Shown here: in pieces, positions 8,198 to 15,823 of the stretch
Position numbering within the stretch: position 1 is the stretch's first letter
Layout: the number at the start of each line of letters is the position of its first letter
Notes under the pieces: model-generated
Database searches by the model: none
What the model saw: the letters and a program-made list of their open reading frames with translations, nothing else
Told to the model about the DNA's origin: nothing
Translations under genes and position numbers: made by a program
Assembly: GCA_035995165.1 (NCBI GenBank)
Contig: DASYKU010000007.1
Location: 1-36,624, forward strand
Direction: 5' to 3'
Source of the DNA: Mycobacteriales bacterium
GTDB lineage: Bacteria > Actinomycetota > Actinomycetes > Mycobacteriales > CADCTP01
DNA length: 36,624 nt

Positions 8198-9217
8198 ATG
8201 CGGTACGGCCTACTCATCTCCCCCTCCGCGAATCGCGTCTATGCCGAGTCCTCCGTCGCGCTCACCCGCGCCGAGCTGGAGCTCTTCGGCCGGTCCGCGC
8301 TCGGCGACCGGATCACCGACACCGAGCTCAGCACCATCGGCGGGGTGCCGTACGTGACGTTCACGGCGGAGCTGACCGAGCGGGACGTCGCGTACCTGTC
8401 CAACCTGTCCTCGGTCTACGCGCTGTTCTCCTTCGAGGGCGAGCTGCTGCGACCGGTCCCGCTGCGCCCGCTGGACCGGTACGACGACGACCTCATCACG
8501 ATCCAGAAGTACTCCGGCAAGACCAACGAGCACTTCACCAAGCTGCTGCTCAACGTGACCGTGCTGTCCTCGGCGTTCGCGGGCGATCTGCTGGACCGGC
8601 GGCTGCGGGTGCTGGACCCGCTCTGCGGCCGCGGCACCACGCTCAACCAGGCCCTCATGTACGGCTTCGACGCGGCCGGGATGGACGTCGACGGCAAGGA
8701 CGTCGAGGCGTACTCGGCGTTCCTGTCGACCTGGCTCAAGCGGAAGCGGATCAAGCACCACATCGACACCGCACCGATCCGGCGCAACCGGCAGGTGGTG
8801 GCCCGGCGGGTGCACGCGACGCTGGCGGCGAGCCGGGAGGACCACAAGGCCGGCGCGACCCAGGACGTCGAGGTCATCGGCCAGGACACCGTACGGGCGC
8901 GGGAGTTCTTCCGGGCCGGGAGCTTCGACGTGATCGTGGCCGACGCGCCGTACGGGGTGCAGCACGGCAGCCGGACCGGCGCCGCGCTGGCCCGCAGCCC
9001 GTTGGAGCTGCTGGCCGCGGCCGCGCCGGTCTGGCGGGAGCTGCTGCGGCCGGGCGGGGCGGTCGGGATCGCTTGGAACACGCACGTGGCGAAGCGCGAG
9101 GACGCGGCCGGGCTGCTCGCCGACGCCGGGCTCGAACCGCTGCCGCTGGAGGGGTTCCGGCACCGCGTCGACCAGTCCATCGCCCGCGACATCCTCACCG
9201 CCCGGCGCCCCGCCTGA
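8198..9217 (+). CDS. Trm11/TrmG10-like RNA methyltransferase
   Basis: The product is 339 aa. The frame is open further upstream, but the upstream part is antisense to the PAP2 gene; ATG 8198 gives the natural N-terminus MRYGLLISPSANRVY. A KYSGKTNEHFTKLLLN segment (104-119) precedes SAM-binding motif I DPLCGRGTT (140-148). The catalytic motif IV is DAPYG (249-253). This arrangement, with the SGKTN box before motif I and D-x-PYG, is typical of N2-guanine tRNA methyltransferases of the Trm11/TrmG10 class. Those are mainly known from archaea and eukaryotes, with poorly studied bacterial relatives. No full THUMP domain is obvious. There is no ribosome binding site at the ATG, so the mRNA may be leaderless; Met at 8177 is an alternative start. 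Confidence 0.82.
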   Translation: MRYGLLISPSANRVYAESSVALTRAELELFGRSALGDRITDTELSTIGGVPYVTFTAELTERDVAYLSNLSSVYALFSFEGELLRPVPLRPLDRYDDDLITIQKYSGKTNEHFTKLLLNVTVLSSAFAGDLLDRRLRVLDPLCGRGTTLNQALMYGFDAAGMDVDGKDVEAYSAFLSTWLKRKRIKHHIDTAPIRRNRQVVARRVHATLAASREDHKAGATQDVEVIGQDTVRAREFFRAGSFDVIVADAPYGVQHGSRTGAALARSPLELLAAAAPVWRELLRPGGAVGIAWNTHVAKREDAAGLLADAGLEPLPLEGFRHRVDQSIARDILTARRPA

Positions 9218-9280
9218 ACCTCCCCGCCCACCCTCTCCCACTCCGCGCTCCCGCCGACGGCCGAGAGTCAGCGTCCGAGG

Positions 9281-9345
9281 GTCGGCGGCCGAGGGTCGGC
9301 GGCCGAGGCCCGGCGGCCCCGCGGCCCGAGGCCCGAGGCCCGAGG
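9281..9345. repeat. Short GC-rich tandem repeats
   Basis: The 179-bp gap between the convergent methyltransferase and HAD genes contains a 14-bp unit repeated twice exactly (GTCGGCGGCCGAGG, 9281-9294 and 9295-9308). It also contains CCCGAGG three times in tandem (9325-9345). No gene is seen here. Confidence 0.8.
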
Positions 9346-9396
9346 CCCGGCGATCTTCGCGGTGGCCGACGCCCCGACCGGGCCGGCGGTCCGGCG

Positions 9397-10062
9397 TCAG
9401 AGCAGGGACAGGATGTGGTCGAGGCCGCGCGGGCCGGTCTTGGCCGGCGGCGGCAGCAGGAACGCGTAGAGGCCGGCACCGACGGCGCCCGAGTCGGTCA
9501 GCGGGTTGTCGCCGACCATCAGGCAGCGGGCCGGGTCGACACCGAGCTGGTCGCAGGCCGTACGGAACACTCTCGGGTCCGGTTTGCAGACACCGTGCTC
9601 GAAGGACATCACCACTGTGTCCAGGTACGGCGAGATGCCCAGCTGGCCCATCGCCGGCCGCAGGTCGAACCCGGTGTCGCTGACCACTCCGATCCGCAAC
9701 CCCCGCTCCCGTACGGCCCGGAGCGTGGGCACGGTGTCGGGGAAGGCCTCCCAGGAGTCGGCGCTGATCGTCGACGCGTACAGGGCGTCGCTCAGGCCGG
9801 GGGTCAGGGTCTCGCAGCCGGCCTCGGTGTAGAGCGCGGTCCAGACCTCGCGGTGCCGGGCGCTGGAGAGATCGCGGCCCTTGGCCAGCTCCTCGGCCGT
9901 GCTGCTGCGGTCGAGCACCCGCCGCCAGACCTGCCGGACCCGATCCGGGTCGAGGGACGTGCCGAGCCGGGCCGCCGCCTCATGCAGCAGCGTCTCGCCG
10001 TTGCCGGACAGCCGGATCATCGTGTCGCCGGCGTCGAACAGGACGGCCTGGAAGTGACTCAA
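9397..10062 (-). CDS. HAD-superfamily phosphatase-like hydrolase
   Basis: The product is 221 aa with a HAD core and inserted helical cap (subfamily IA). Motif I is LFDAGDT (nucleophile Asp10), motif II lies in VVSDTG, motif III Lys in CKPDPRVF, and motif IV in MVGDNPLTDSG. In motif I the position two after the nucleophile, often the general acid, is Gly, as in some HAD enzymes. It probably removes phosphate from a small metabolite. It is the second gene of a minus-strand pair with the CDP-alcohol phosphatidyltransferase, whose reading frame overlaps its first 83 bases. Motif I starts so near the N-terminus that the start cannot be moved far. Its position beside the 10841-17623 operon suggests a role in the same pathway. 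Confidence 0.88.
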   Translation of the reverse strand: MSHFQAVLFDAGDTMIRLSGNGETLLHEAAARLGTSLDPDRVRQVWRRVLDRSSTAEELAKGRDLSSARHREVWTALYTEAGCETLTPGLSDALYASTISADSWEAFPDTVPTLRAVRERGLRIGVVSDTGFDLRPAMGQLGISPYLDTVVMSFEHGVCKPDPRVFRTACDQLGVDPARCLMVGDNPLTDSGAVGAGLYAFLLPPPAKTGPRGLDHILSLL

Positions 10063-10753
10063 GTCCGGGTCCCCTCAGAGCGCGGTGCCGCCAGAGCCAG
10101 ACGATGGACCGACCGAACGATTCGACCAGCAGGGCCAGCGCGACCGCCAGCATCACTACGTTCAGTGCCCGGGGCAACACGTCCGCGGCCGCGACCACGA
10201 GCGCGATGCCCTGGATCACGGCCACTGCCTTGCCCCAGAGACGCCCCGGCAGCGGGGCCCGCAGCCACGGGAGCGCCCAGCCGGCGGCGATGAACGCGTA
10301 CCGCATCGCGCCGATCGCGAGCACCCAGACGCCGGCCGGCCGGACCAGGTAGACGCTCAGCACGAGCAGCAGGTATGCGTCGACCTCGTAGTCGAAGCGG
10401 GCGCCGCGCTCGGACTCGGTGTGGGTCCGCCGGGCGACCCAGCCGTCGACCGAGTCGAGCGACAGCGCGAGCGCGGCCAGCGGGACCAGCACCGCCCGCG
10501 GCGCCGGGCCGGTCCCGGTCAGCGCGTCCACGGCCAGCGCGGTCACGCCGCCGACCAGCGTCGCCCGGAACAGCGTGACCCGGTCGGCCGGCCCGAGGGT
10601 CTGGTGGCGCAGGACGGCCCAGAGCTCGGCGCCGTACGCGATCCCGGCCAGCCAGGCCCACGGACCCAGACCGGTCGTCGCGGCCAGCGCCGCGAGGACG
10701 AGGATCTGCACAGCGAATCCGATCGCCGGACCGGTCCGAACCGTCGGCACCAT
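9980..10753 (-). CDS. CDP-alcohol phosphatidyltransferase
   Basis: The product is 257 aa, an integral membrane protein with about six hydrophobic helices. The signature DG-x2-AR-x8-G-x3-D-x3-D is exact: Asp103, Gly104, Ala107, Arg108, Gly117, Asp121, Asp125. Such enzymes transfer a phosphatidyl or similar phospho-alcohol group from a CDP-activated donor to an alcohol (inositol, glycerol phosphate or others), using the aspartates to bind Mg. The last about 28 residues (after WLWRHRALRG) are Arg-rich, hydrophilic and encoded inside the HAD gene in another frame, so they may be a read-through tail. It is divergent from the dehydrogenase operon across 87 bp and probably functions with it. Confidence 0.9.
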   Translation of the reverse strand: MVPTVRTGPAIGFAVQILVLAALAATTGLGPWAWLAGIAYGAELWAVLRHQTLGPADRVTLFRATLVGGVTALAVDALTGTGPAPRAVLVPLAALALSLDSVDGWVARRTHTESERGARFDYEVDAYLLLVLSVYLVRPAGVWVLAIGAMRYAFIAAGWALPWLRAPLPGRLWGKAVAVIQGIALVVAAADVLPRALNVVMLAVALALLVESFGRSIVWLWRHRALRGPGLESLPGRPVRRRRHDDPAVRQRRDAAA

Positions 10754-10807
10754 GCCTCCGTCACTAGAAGTGCCCCGCTCGATCTACACGGGGCCGGTCG
10801 CGGTTCG

Positions 10808-10829
10808 GTTCGGGAGCAGTTCGGGAGCG
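10808..10829 (+). repeat. 11-bp direct repeat before the dehydrogenase operon
   Basis: GTTCGGGAGCA (10808-10818) and GTTCGGGAGCG (10819-10829) are adjacent copies matching in 10 of 11 positions. The spacing equals one DNA helical turn. The ribosome binding site GGGAGGA (10829-10835) follows directly. It could be an activator site or chance purine repetition. Confidence 0.5.
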
Positions 10830-10840
10830 GGAGGACACCG

Positions 10841-11818
10841 ATGGCAGGCGAAGCCAAGGCGTTCTGGCTGCGCGAGCCCGGCGTCGGCGAGCTCCGGACC
10901 GTCCGGCTACCGGCTCGCGGCGACGCGGACGTGCTGGTCAGGACCCTGTTCTCGGGGATCAGCCGGGGCACCGAGACCCTGGTCTTCCGCGGCCAGGTGC
11001 CACCCGGTCAGTACGGGACCATGCGCGCTCCGTACCAGGAGGGCGACTTTCCGGCCCCGGTGAAATACGGCTACCTGAACGTCGGGGTGGTCGTCGAAGG
11101 TCCGCTGGCCGGCCGGACCGTGTTCTGCCTCTACCCGCACCAGAGCGCGTACGTGGTGCCGGCCTCGGCGGTGCTGCCGGTCCCGGACGGCGTCCCGGCC
11201 GGGCGGGCGATCCTGGCCGGCACGGTGGAGACCGCGGTGAACGCGCTCTGGGACGCCCGGCCGCTGCTCGGCGACCGGGTCAGCGTGGTCGGCGCCGGCA
11301 TGGTCGGCTGCTGCGTGGCTGCGCTGCTGGCCCGCATCCCCGGGGTCGACGTGCAGGTCGTGGACGCGGACCCGGGCCGGGCACCGGTCGCGGCCGCGCT
11401 CGGGGCCGGCTTCGCGCGGCCGGCCGACGCCACCGGCGGCCGGGACCTGGTCGTGCACGCGAGCGCGACCGCGGCCGGACTGCAGCGCTCGCTGGAGCTG
11501 CTGGCCCCGGAAGGCCGCGTGGTCGAGCTGAGCTGGTACGGCGACCGCGAGGTCACGCTCGCCCTCGGCGGCGCCTTCCACTCCGGCCGGCTCTCGATCA
11601 GCAGCAGCCAGGTCGGGACCGTGGCCCGGCCGGACCGGACGTACGCCGACCGGCTCGGGCTGGCGCTGGAGCTGCTGCGGGACCCGGCGTTCGACGTCCT
11701 GATCACCGGGGAGTCCGCGTTCGAGGAGTTGCCCGGCGTGCTGGCCGGGCTGGCCGCGGGGACGCTGCCGGCGCTCTGCCACCGCATCCGCTACGACACC
11801 AGCCACGACGGGGGATGA
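10841..11818 (+). CDS. MDR-family dehydrogenase without catalytic zinc ligands
   Basis: The product is 325 aa from ATG 10841, supported by GGGAGGA at 10829-10835. It has the medium-chain dehydrogenase/reductase layout: an N-terminal GroES-like part and an NAD(P)-binding Rossmann fold with VVGAGMVGCCVAALLA. The substrate region carries FSGISRGTET (about 37-46) where zinc alcohol dehydrogenases have their Cys ligand. This places it near BchC-like and related zinc-independent members. It is the first gene of the plus-strand operon: the QueD-like gene starts three bases after its stop, so the products are probably made together. Substrate unknown; in context it may reduce or oxidise the GTP-derived or sugar moiety. 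Confidence 0.88.
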   Translation: MAGEAKAFWLREPGVGELRTVRLPARGDADVLVRTLFSGISRGTETLVFRGQVPPGQYGTMRAPYQEGDFPAPVKYGYLNVGVVVEGPLAGRTVFCLYPHQSAYVVPASAVLPVPDGVPAGRAILAGTVETAVNALWDARPLLGDRVSVVGAGMVGCCVAALLARIPGVDVQVVDADPGRAPVAAALGAGFARPADATGGRDLVVHASATAAGLQRSLELLAPEGRVVELSWYGDREVTLALGGAFHSGRLSISSSQVGTVARPDRTYADRLGLALELLRDPAFDVLITGESAFEELPGVLAGLAAGTLPALCHRIRYDTSHDGG

Positions 11819-11821
11819 GCC

Positions 11822-12220
11822 GTGTTCAGCGTGACCGTCCGTGATCACATGATGATCGCCCACAGCTTCACCGGGGCGGTCTTCGGGCCGGCCCAGCGGC
11901 TGCACGGCGCGACGTACGTCGTGGACGCCACCTTCCGCCGGGGCGAGCTCGACCCCGACGGGCTGGTCGTCGACATCGGCGCCGCGTCCCAGGAGCTGGC
12001 CGCGCTGCTCGGCGCGCTGAACTACCGCAACCTCGACGACGAGCCCGACTTCGCCGGCACGAACACCTCGACCGAGGCGCTGGCCAAGGTCGTCGCCGAC
12101 CGGCTGGCCGACCGGATCCACGCCGGCGCGTTCGGTGAGCACGCGCGCGGGCTGGCCGGGATCCTGGTCACGCTGCACGAGTCACACATCGCGTGGGCGA
12201 GTTACGAGCGCGTCCTATGA
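11822..12220 (+). CDS. QueD/PTPS-fold protein lacking canonical catalytic residues
   Basis: The product is 132 aa from GTG 11822, three bases after the dehydrogenase stop. Aligned by eye to E. coli QueD (6-carboxytetrahydropterin synthase), the fold landmarks remain: MMIAHSF with zinc His14, RLHGATYVV with His28, [14 protein letters not shown], and LHES with substrate-anchoring Glu120. Several key residues are changed. The catalytic Cys27 position is Ala24, the third zinc ligand His33 is Ala30, and the Asp70-His71 pair is Asn67-Tyr68. It is therefore unlikely to perform the standard QueD or PTPS reaction, though it probably binds a pterin- or pyrimidine-like ligand. Database tools will probably call it 6-carboxytetrahydropterin synthase, which I would treat with caution. 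It shares an ATGA overlap with the next gene. Confidence 0.87.
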   Translation: MFSVTVRDHMMIAHSFTGAVFGPAQRLHGATYVVDATFRRGELDPDGLVVDIGAASQELAALLGALNYRNLDDEPDFAGTNTSTEALAKVVADRLADRIHAGAFGEHARGLAGILVTLHESHIAWASYERVL

Positions 12221-13245
12221 GGACCCTGCACGTCGTCCTGCCCAACGACATCGACGACCCCCGTACGCCGAGCGGCGGCAACGTCTACGACCGCCGGCTC
12301 CTGCGGGGCCTGTCCGCCCGCGGCTGGACCGTGGTCGAGCTGGCCGTCCCGGGCAGCTGGCCGGCCCCGTCACAGGACGAGCGGGCCTTCCTGGCCCGGA
12401 CCCTGGCCGCGCTGCCGGACGACGCGCTCGTGCTGGTCGACGGGCTGGTCGGCTCGGCCGCGCCGGACGAGCTGGTGCCGGCGGCGAAGCGGCTGCGGCT
12501 GGTCCCGCTGGTGCACATGCCGCTGGGCGACGACGCCGAGGCCAAGGTGCTCACCGCGGCCCGGGCGGTGGTCACGACCAGCCCGTGGACCCGTGACCTG
12601 CTCGACGTGCCGCCGCCGGTGACGGTCGCGACGCCCGGGGTGGACCCGGCCCCGCTGGCGCCCGGGTCGCCGGCCGGTTCCCGGCTGCTCTGCGTCGCCG
12701 CGGTGTCCCCGCACAAGGGCCACGACCTGCTCACCGACGCGCTGACCTCGGTCGGACAGCCGTACGAGTGCGCGTACGTGGGATCGCTGACGAGGGAGCC
12801 GGAGTTCGTCGCCGCGCTGCGGGACCGGGCACCCGGCACGATCCGGTTCGCGGGCCCACTGGTCGGCGCCGACCTCGACGCCGCGTACGCGCGGGCCGAC
12901 CTGCTCGTGCTCGCCTCCCGCGGGGAGACGTACGGGATGGTGGTGACGGAGGCGCTCGCCCGCGGCGTGCCGGTGCTCGCGACCGCGGTCGGCGGGCTGC
13001 CGGACGCGCTCGGCGAGGCCCCGGACGGCAGCGTGCCCGGGCTGCTCGTGCCGCCGGAGGACCCCGGCGCGTTGGCCGCGGCGCTGCGGCGCTGGCTGAC
13101 CGACGCCGACCTGCGGGCGCGGCTGCGGCGCTCGGCCGTGGCCCGACGGGAGACGCTCACCGGCTGGGACGTCACCGCCGGCATCGTCGCGGACGTCCTG
13201 ACCGGGATCCCGGCGGTCCCGGCCGGCTTCCCGGGTGACGCGTGA
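12217..13245 (+). CDS. GT4-type glycosyltransferase
   Basis: The product is 342 aa. The start is ATG 12217, which overlaps the preceding stop (ATGA). It has two Rossmann domains of GT-B type. The N-terminal domain begins [10 protein letters not shown] with a Gly-rich acceptor loop [10 protein letters not shown]. The C-terminal donor domain has [12 protein letters not shown] and the E-x7-E motif in [18 protein letters not shown], followed by VGGLPD. These are hallmarks of retaining GT4 enzymes using nucleotide sugars. No signal or membrane segments are seen; it works in the cytoplasm, perhaps at the membrane surface. Given its neighbours it may glycosylate a pterin/pyrimidine or lipid-linked intermediate. 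The acceptor is unknown. Its stop overlaps the next start (GTGA). Confidence 0.93.
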   Translation: MRTLHVVLPNDIDDPRTPSGGNVYDRRLLRGLSARGWTVVELAVPGSWPAPSQDERAFLARTLAALPDDALVLVDGLVGSAAPDELVPAAKRLRLVPLVHMPLGDDAEAKVLTAARAVVTTSPWTRDLLDVPPPVTVATPGVDPAPLAPGSPAGSRLLCVAAVSPHKGHDLLTDALTSVGQPYECAYVGSLTREPEFVAALRDRAPGTIRFAGPLVGADLDAAYARADLLVLASRGETYGMVVTEALARGVPVLATAVGGLPDALGEAPDGSVPGLLVPPEDPGALAAALRRWLTDADLRARLRRSAVARRETLTGWDVTAGIVADVLTGIPAVPAGFPGDA

Positions 13246-14012
13246 TCGACTTCGCGGACTGGCTGGCGCTGCGGGAGCCGGCCGACGCCGCCGCGCGCTC
13301 GACCGAGCTGGTCCGGCGGCTGCGGGCGCGGGCCCCGCTGGTGATCCACGACCTCGGCAGCGGGACCGGCTCGATGGTGCGCTGGCTGGCCCCGCAGCTG
13401 CCCGGCCCGCAGCACTGGGTGCTGCACGACCGTGACCCGGCGCTGCTGCGGCGGGCCGTCGCGAGCCTGCCGGCCGGGGTGACGGCCGAGACCCGGGGCG
13501 GCGACCTGACCCGGCTGACCGCCGCCGATCTGGCCGGCGCGTCCCTGGTCACCGCGTCGGCGCTGCTCGACATGCTCACGGCCGAGGAGGTCGAGCGGAT
13601 CGTCGGGGCCTGCGCCGGGGCGCCGGCGTTGCTGACGCTCTCCGTGATCGGCCAGGTCGAGCTGGACCCGCCCGACCCGCTGGACGCGGCGCTCGCGGCC
13701 GCCTTCGACGACCACCAGCGCCGGACGGTCGGGGGCCGCACGCTGCTCGGCCCGGACGCCGCCGCCACGGCCGCCGCGGCCTTCCGCCGGCGCGGCCGCC
13801 CGGTCGAGGTCCGGGACACCCCCTGGCGGCTGGGATCCGGCGCGCTGACCGAGGAGTGGCTCACCGGTTGGGTGGGTGCCGCGTGCGGGCAACGGATCGA
13901 GCTGACCGGGCGGGCGACGGCGTACGCGGCCCGGCGCAGGGATGACATGGCCGCGGGCCGGCTCGGCGTCGTCGTCGGCCACGCCGATCTCCTGGTGCCG
14001 GGAATCGTCTGA
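13242..14012 (+). CDS. SAM-dependent class I methyltransferase
   Basis: The product is 256 aa from GTG 13242 (4-base overlap with the glycosyltransferase stop). Motif I is VIHDLGSGTGSMVRWLAP, followed by an acidic strand end WVLHDRDPALL and a post-I region SLVTASALLDMLTAEEVE, matching a seven-strand Rossmann methyltransferase. It is soluble and has no recognisable substrate-specific domain. It sits in the middle of the operon and probably decorates the same intermediate as the glycosyltransferase. A 57-bp gap follows before the membrane protein gene, which has its own ribosome binding site. Confidence 0.88.
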   Translation: MIDFADWLALREPADAAARSTELVRRLRARAPLVIHDLGSGTGSMVRWLAPQLPGPQHWVLHDRDPALLRRAVASLPAGVTAETRGGDLTRLTAADLAGASLVTASALLDMLTAEEVERIVGACAGAPALLTLSVIGQVELDPPDPLDAALAAAFDDHQRRTVGGRTLLGPDAAATAAAAFRRRGRPVEVRDTPWRLGSGALTEEWLTGWVGAACGQRIELTGRATAYAARRRDDMAAGRLGVVVGHADLLVPGIV

Positions 14013-14069
14013 ACCCGGGTCCCGCTTCCGACGTGGATCCAGCAGTAAGTGCCGTTCGAGGGGAGACCG

Positions 14070-15200
14070 ATGACGAGCGCACCGGTGCTGCCGCCTCCGG
14101 CGCCGCCCGCCCAGAGACCCGGCCGCGGGCCGTCCCGCGCCGGGCTGAGGCGGCGGACGATCTGGGCCTGGGCCCGACCGCTGACCGGCCTGGCCATCCT
14201 CGCCGTCCTGGTCTGGCGGCTGGGGACCGGCCCGTTCCTGGACGCGCTGCGCCAGATCGACGCCGGCTCGCTGGCGGTGGCGTTCGCGATCGGGATCGTC
14301 ACCACCGTGGCCTCGGCCTGGCGGTGGAGCGTGGTCGCGGGTGGGCTGGGGCTCGCGCTCCCGCTGCGGACCGCGGTCGCCGACTGCTACCGGTCGATCT
14401 TCCTCAACTCGACGCTGCCGGGCGGCGTGCTCGGCGACGTGCACCGGGCGGTCAACCACGGGCGCGAGGTCGGCGATGTGTCCCGGGGCGTACGGGCTGT
14501 GGTCTGGGAGCGCACCGCGGGCCAAATCGTTCAGGTGGCCTTGATGGTGGTCGTCCTGTTCGCGTTCCCGTCGCCCGTGCGCTCGGCGATGCCGCTGGTC
14601 GCCGGCATCGGCGTCACGGTCGTGCTGGCCGTGGCGCTGCTGGTCTGGCTGCTCCCGCACAACGGCCTGTCCCGCTGGGCCCGCGGGGTCCGGACGGCCC
14701 GGGCCGACGTCCGTGACAGCCTGCTCGCCCGCCGGGTCTGGCCCCGCGCGCTCGTCGCGTCCGTGGTCGCGGTGACCGGGCATGCGGCAACCTTCCTGGT
14801 CGCCGCGCACGCCGCCGGGTCGCACGCGCCAATGAGGCTGCTCATCCCGCTCGCGCTGCTCATGCTCGCGGTGATGACCGTGCCGCTGAACGTGGCCGGG
14901 TTCGGCCCGCGCGAGGGCGTGGCGGCGTGGGCGTTCGGCGCGGCCGGGCTGACCGCGGCCCAGGGCGTCACCACCGCCGTGCTGTACGGGGCGCTGGTGC
15001 TGGTCGCGAGCCTGCCCGGCGCGGCGGTGCTGCTGAGCCGGCGGTTGCGGCCGCCGGTGGATCCGGCGGCGCGCCCGGCGCGCCCGGCGGCCGCGCTCGT
15101 ACCGAGCCCGCGAGAGACGACGTACCCGCGGACCTGGGCCGCCCGGACCGCCGCCGCGCGGCTCGTGCGTCCTCGGACCCAAGGCCTCGGCATTGACTGA
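14070..15200 (+). CDS. YbhN/AglD-type lysylphosphatidylglycerol synthase transmembrane protein
   Basis: The product is 376 aa. ATG 14070 follows GAGGGGAGA; an upstream in-frame ATG at 14049 lacks a site. After a Pro-rich cytoplasmic N-terminus there are about eight hydrophobic segments. Family landmarks include FLNSTLPGGVLGDVHRA, VWERTAGQIVQ and the MTVPLNVAGFGPREGVAAW motif, which are typical of UPF0104/LPG synthase_TM proteins. These resemble the flippase half of MprF, and many act near lipid-linked sugars. Here it may flip or handle a lipid-linked product of this operon (inference). Its last 8 bases overlap the GTP cyclohydrolase gene. Confidence 0.88.
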   Translation: MTSAPVLPPPAPPAQRPGRGPSRAGLRRRTIWAWARPLTGLAILAVLVWRLGTGPFLDALRQIDAGSLAVAFAIGIVTTVASAWRWSVVAGGLGLALPLRTAVADCYRSIFLNSTLPGGVLGDVHRAVNHGREVGDVSRGVRAVVWERTAGQIVQVALMVVVLFAFPSPVRSAMPLVAGIGVTVVLAVALLVWLLPHNGLSRWARGVRTARADVRDSLLARRVWPRALVASVVAVTGHAATFLVAAHAAGSHAPMRLLIPLALLMLAVMTVPLNVAGFGPREGVAAWAFGAAGLTAAQGVTTAVLYGALVLVASLPGAAVLLSRRLRPPVDPAARPARPAAALVPSPRETTYPRTWAARTAAARLVRPRTQGLGID

Positions 15201-15807
15201 GGCGCCCGCCGCGACGGTCCGCAGGCAGGTGACGGTCCCGCTCCGGTTTTCCGACGGCTACAGCACGACGGCTCGGGTGTTCACCTTCGACGGGCTCGTC
15301 GACGGCGAGGAGCACCTCGCGGTCGGCCTGGGCGAGCTCGCCGACGACACGGTCCCGCTGGTCCGCCCGCACAGCGAGTGCCTCACCGGCGACGTGTTCG
15401 GCAGCCAGCGCTGCGACTGCGGTCCGCAGCTGCGGGAGGCGGTCGAGCGGATCGCCGGCGTCGGCGGCTACGTGCTCTACCTGCGCCAGGAGGGCCGGGG
15501 CATCGGCCTCTACAGCAAGCTCGACGCGTACGCGCTGCAGGACGCGGGGCTGGACACGTACGAGGCGAACCTGGCGCTCGGGCACGGCGAGGACGAGCGC
15601 GACTACACGGCCGCCGCCCAGATGCTCGCGGCGCTCGGCATCGAGCGGATGGCCCTGTTGACCAACAACCCGGACAAGACCGAGCAGCTCGAGCACCTCG
15701 GCCTGACGATCACCGAGCAGGTGCCGACGGGCGTGCACCGCAGCCCGGCGAACGCCGCGTACCTGGCGGCGAAGGTCCACCACTTCACCCAGACACCGGT
15801 CCGCTGA
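15193..15807 (+). CDS. ribA: GTP cyclohydrolase II (RibA-type)
   Basis: The product is 204 aa from TTG 15193, overlapping the upstream gene by 8 bp. It opens the imidazole ring of GTP, releasing formate and pyrophosphate to give the diaminopyrimidine that starts riboflavin synthesis. Zinc ligands are Cys63, Cys74 and Cys76 in SECLTGDVFGSQRCDCG. The catalytic RQEGRGIGL is at residues 98-106. Tyr113 in DAYALQ is equivalent to E. coli Tyr105, whose replacement by Met in a Streptomyces paralogue gives a formylated product; keeping Tyr predicts genuine GCH II chemistry. It is stand-alone (no RibB domain) and has no other rib genes nearby. Lying in a glycosyltransferase/QueD-like operon, it is probably a pathway-specific paralogue. 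Confidence 0.94.
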   Translation: MTEAPAATVRRQVTVPLRFSDGYSTTARVFTFDGLVDGEEHLAVGLGELADDTVPLVRPHSECLTGDVFGSQRCDCGPQLREAVERIAGVGGYVLYLRQEGRGIGLYSKLDAYALQDAGLDTYEANLALGHGEDERDYTAAAQMLAALGIERMALLTNNPDKTEQLEHLGLTITEQVPTGVHRSPANAAYLAAKVHHFTQTPVR

Positions 15808-15823
15808 CAGACGAGGTCCTACG

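Noticed and set aside
7420-10293. 957-codon plus-strand open frame
   Set aside because: It runs antisense to the PAP2, HAD and phosphatidyltransferase genes and out of frame with the methyltransferase; composition is Arg/Gly/Pro-rich with no domain. It is a high-GC shadow.
12285-15182. 965-codon minus-strand open frame
   Set aside because: It is antisense to four genes with clear motifs; the translation is low-complexity Arg/Gln/Pro-rich.
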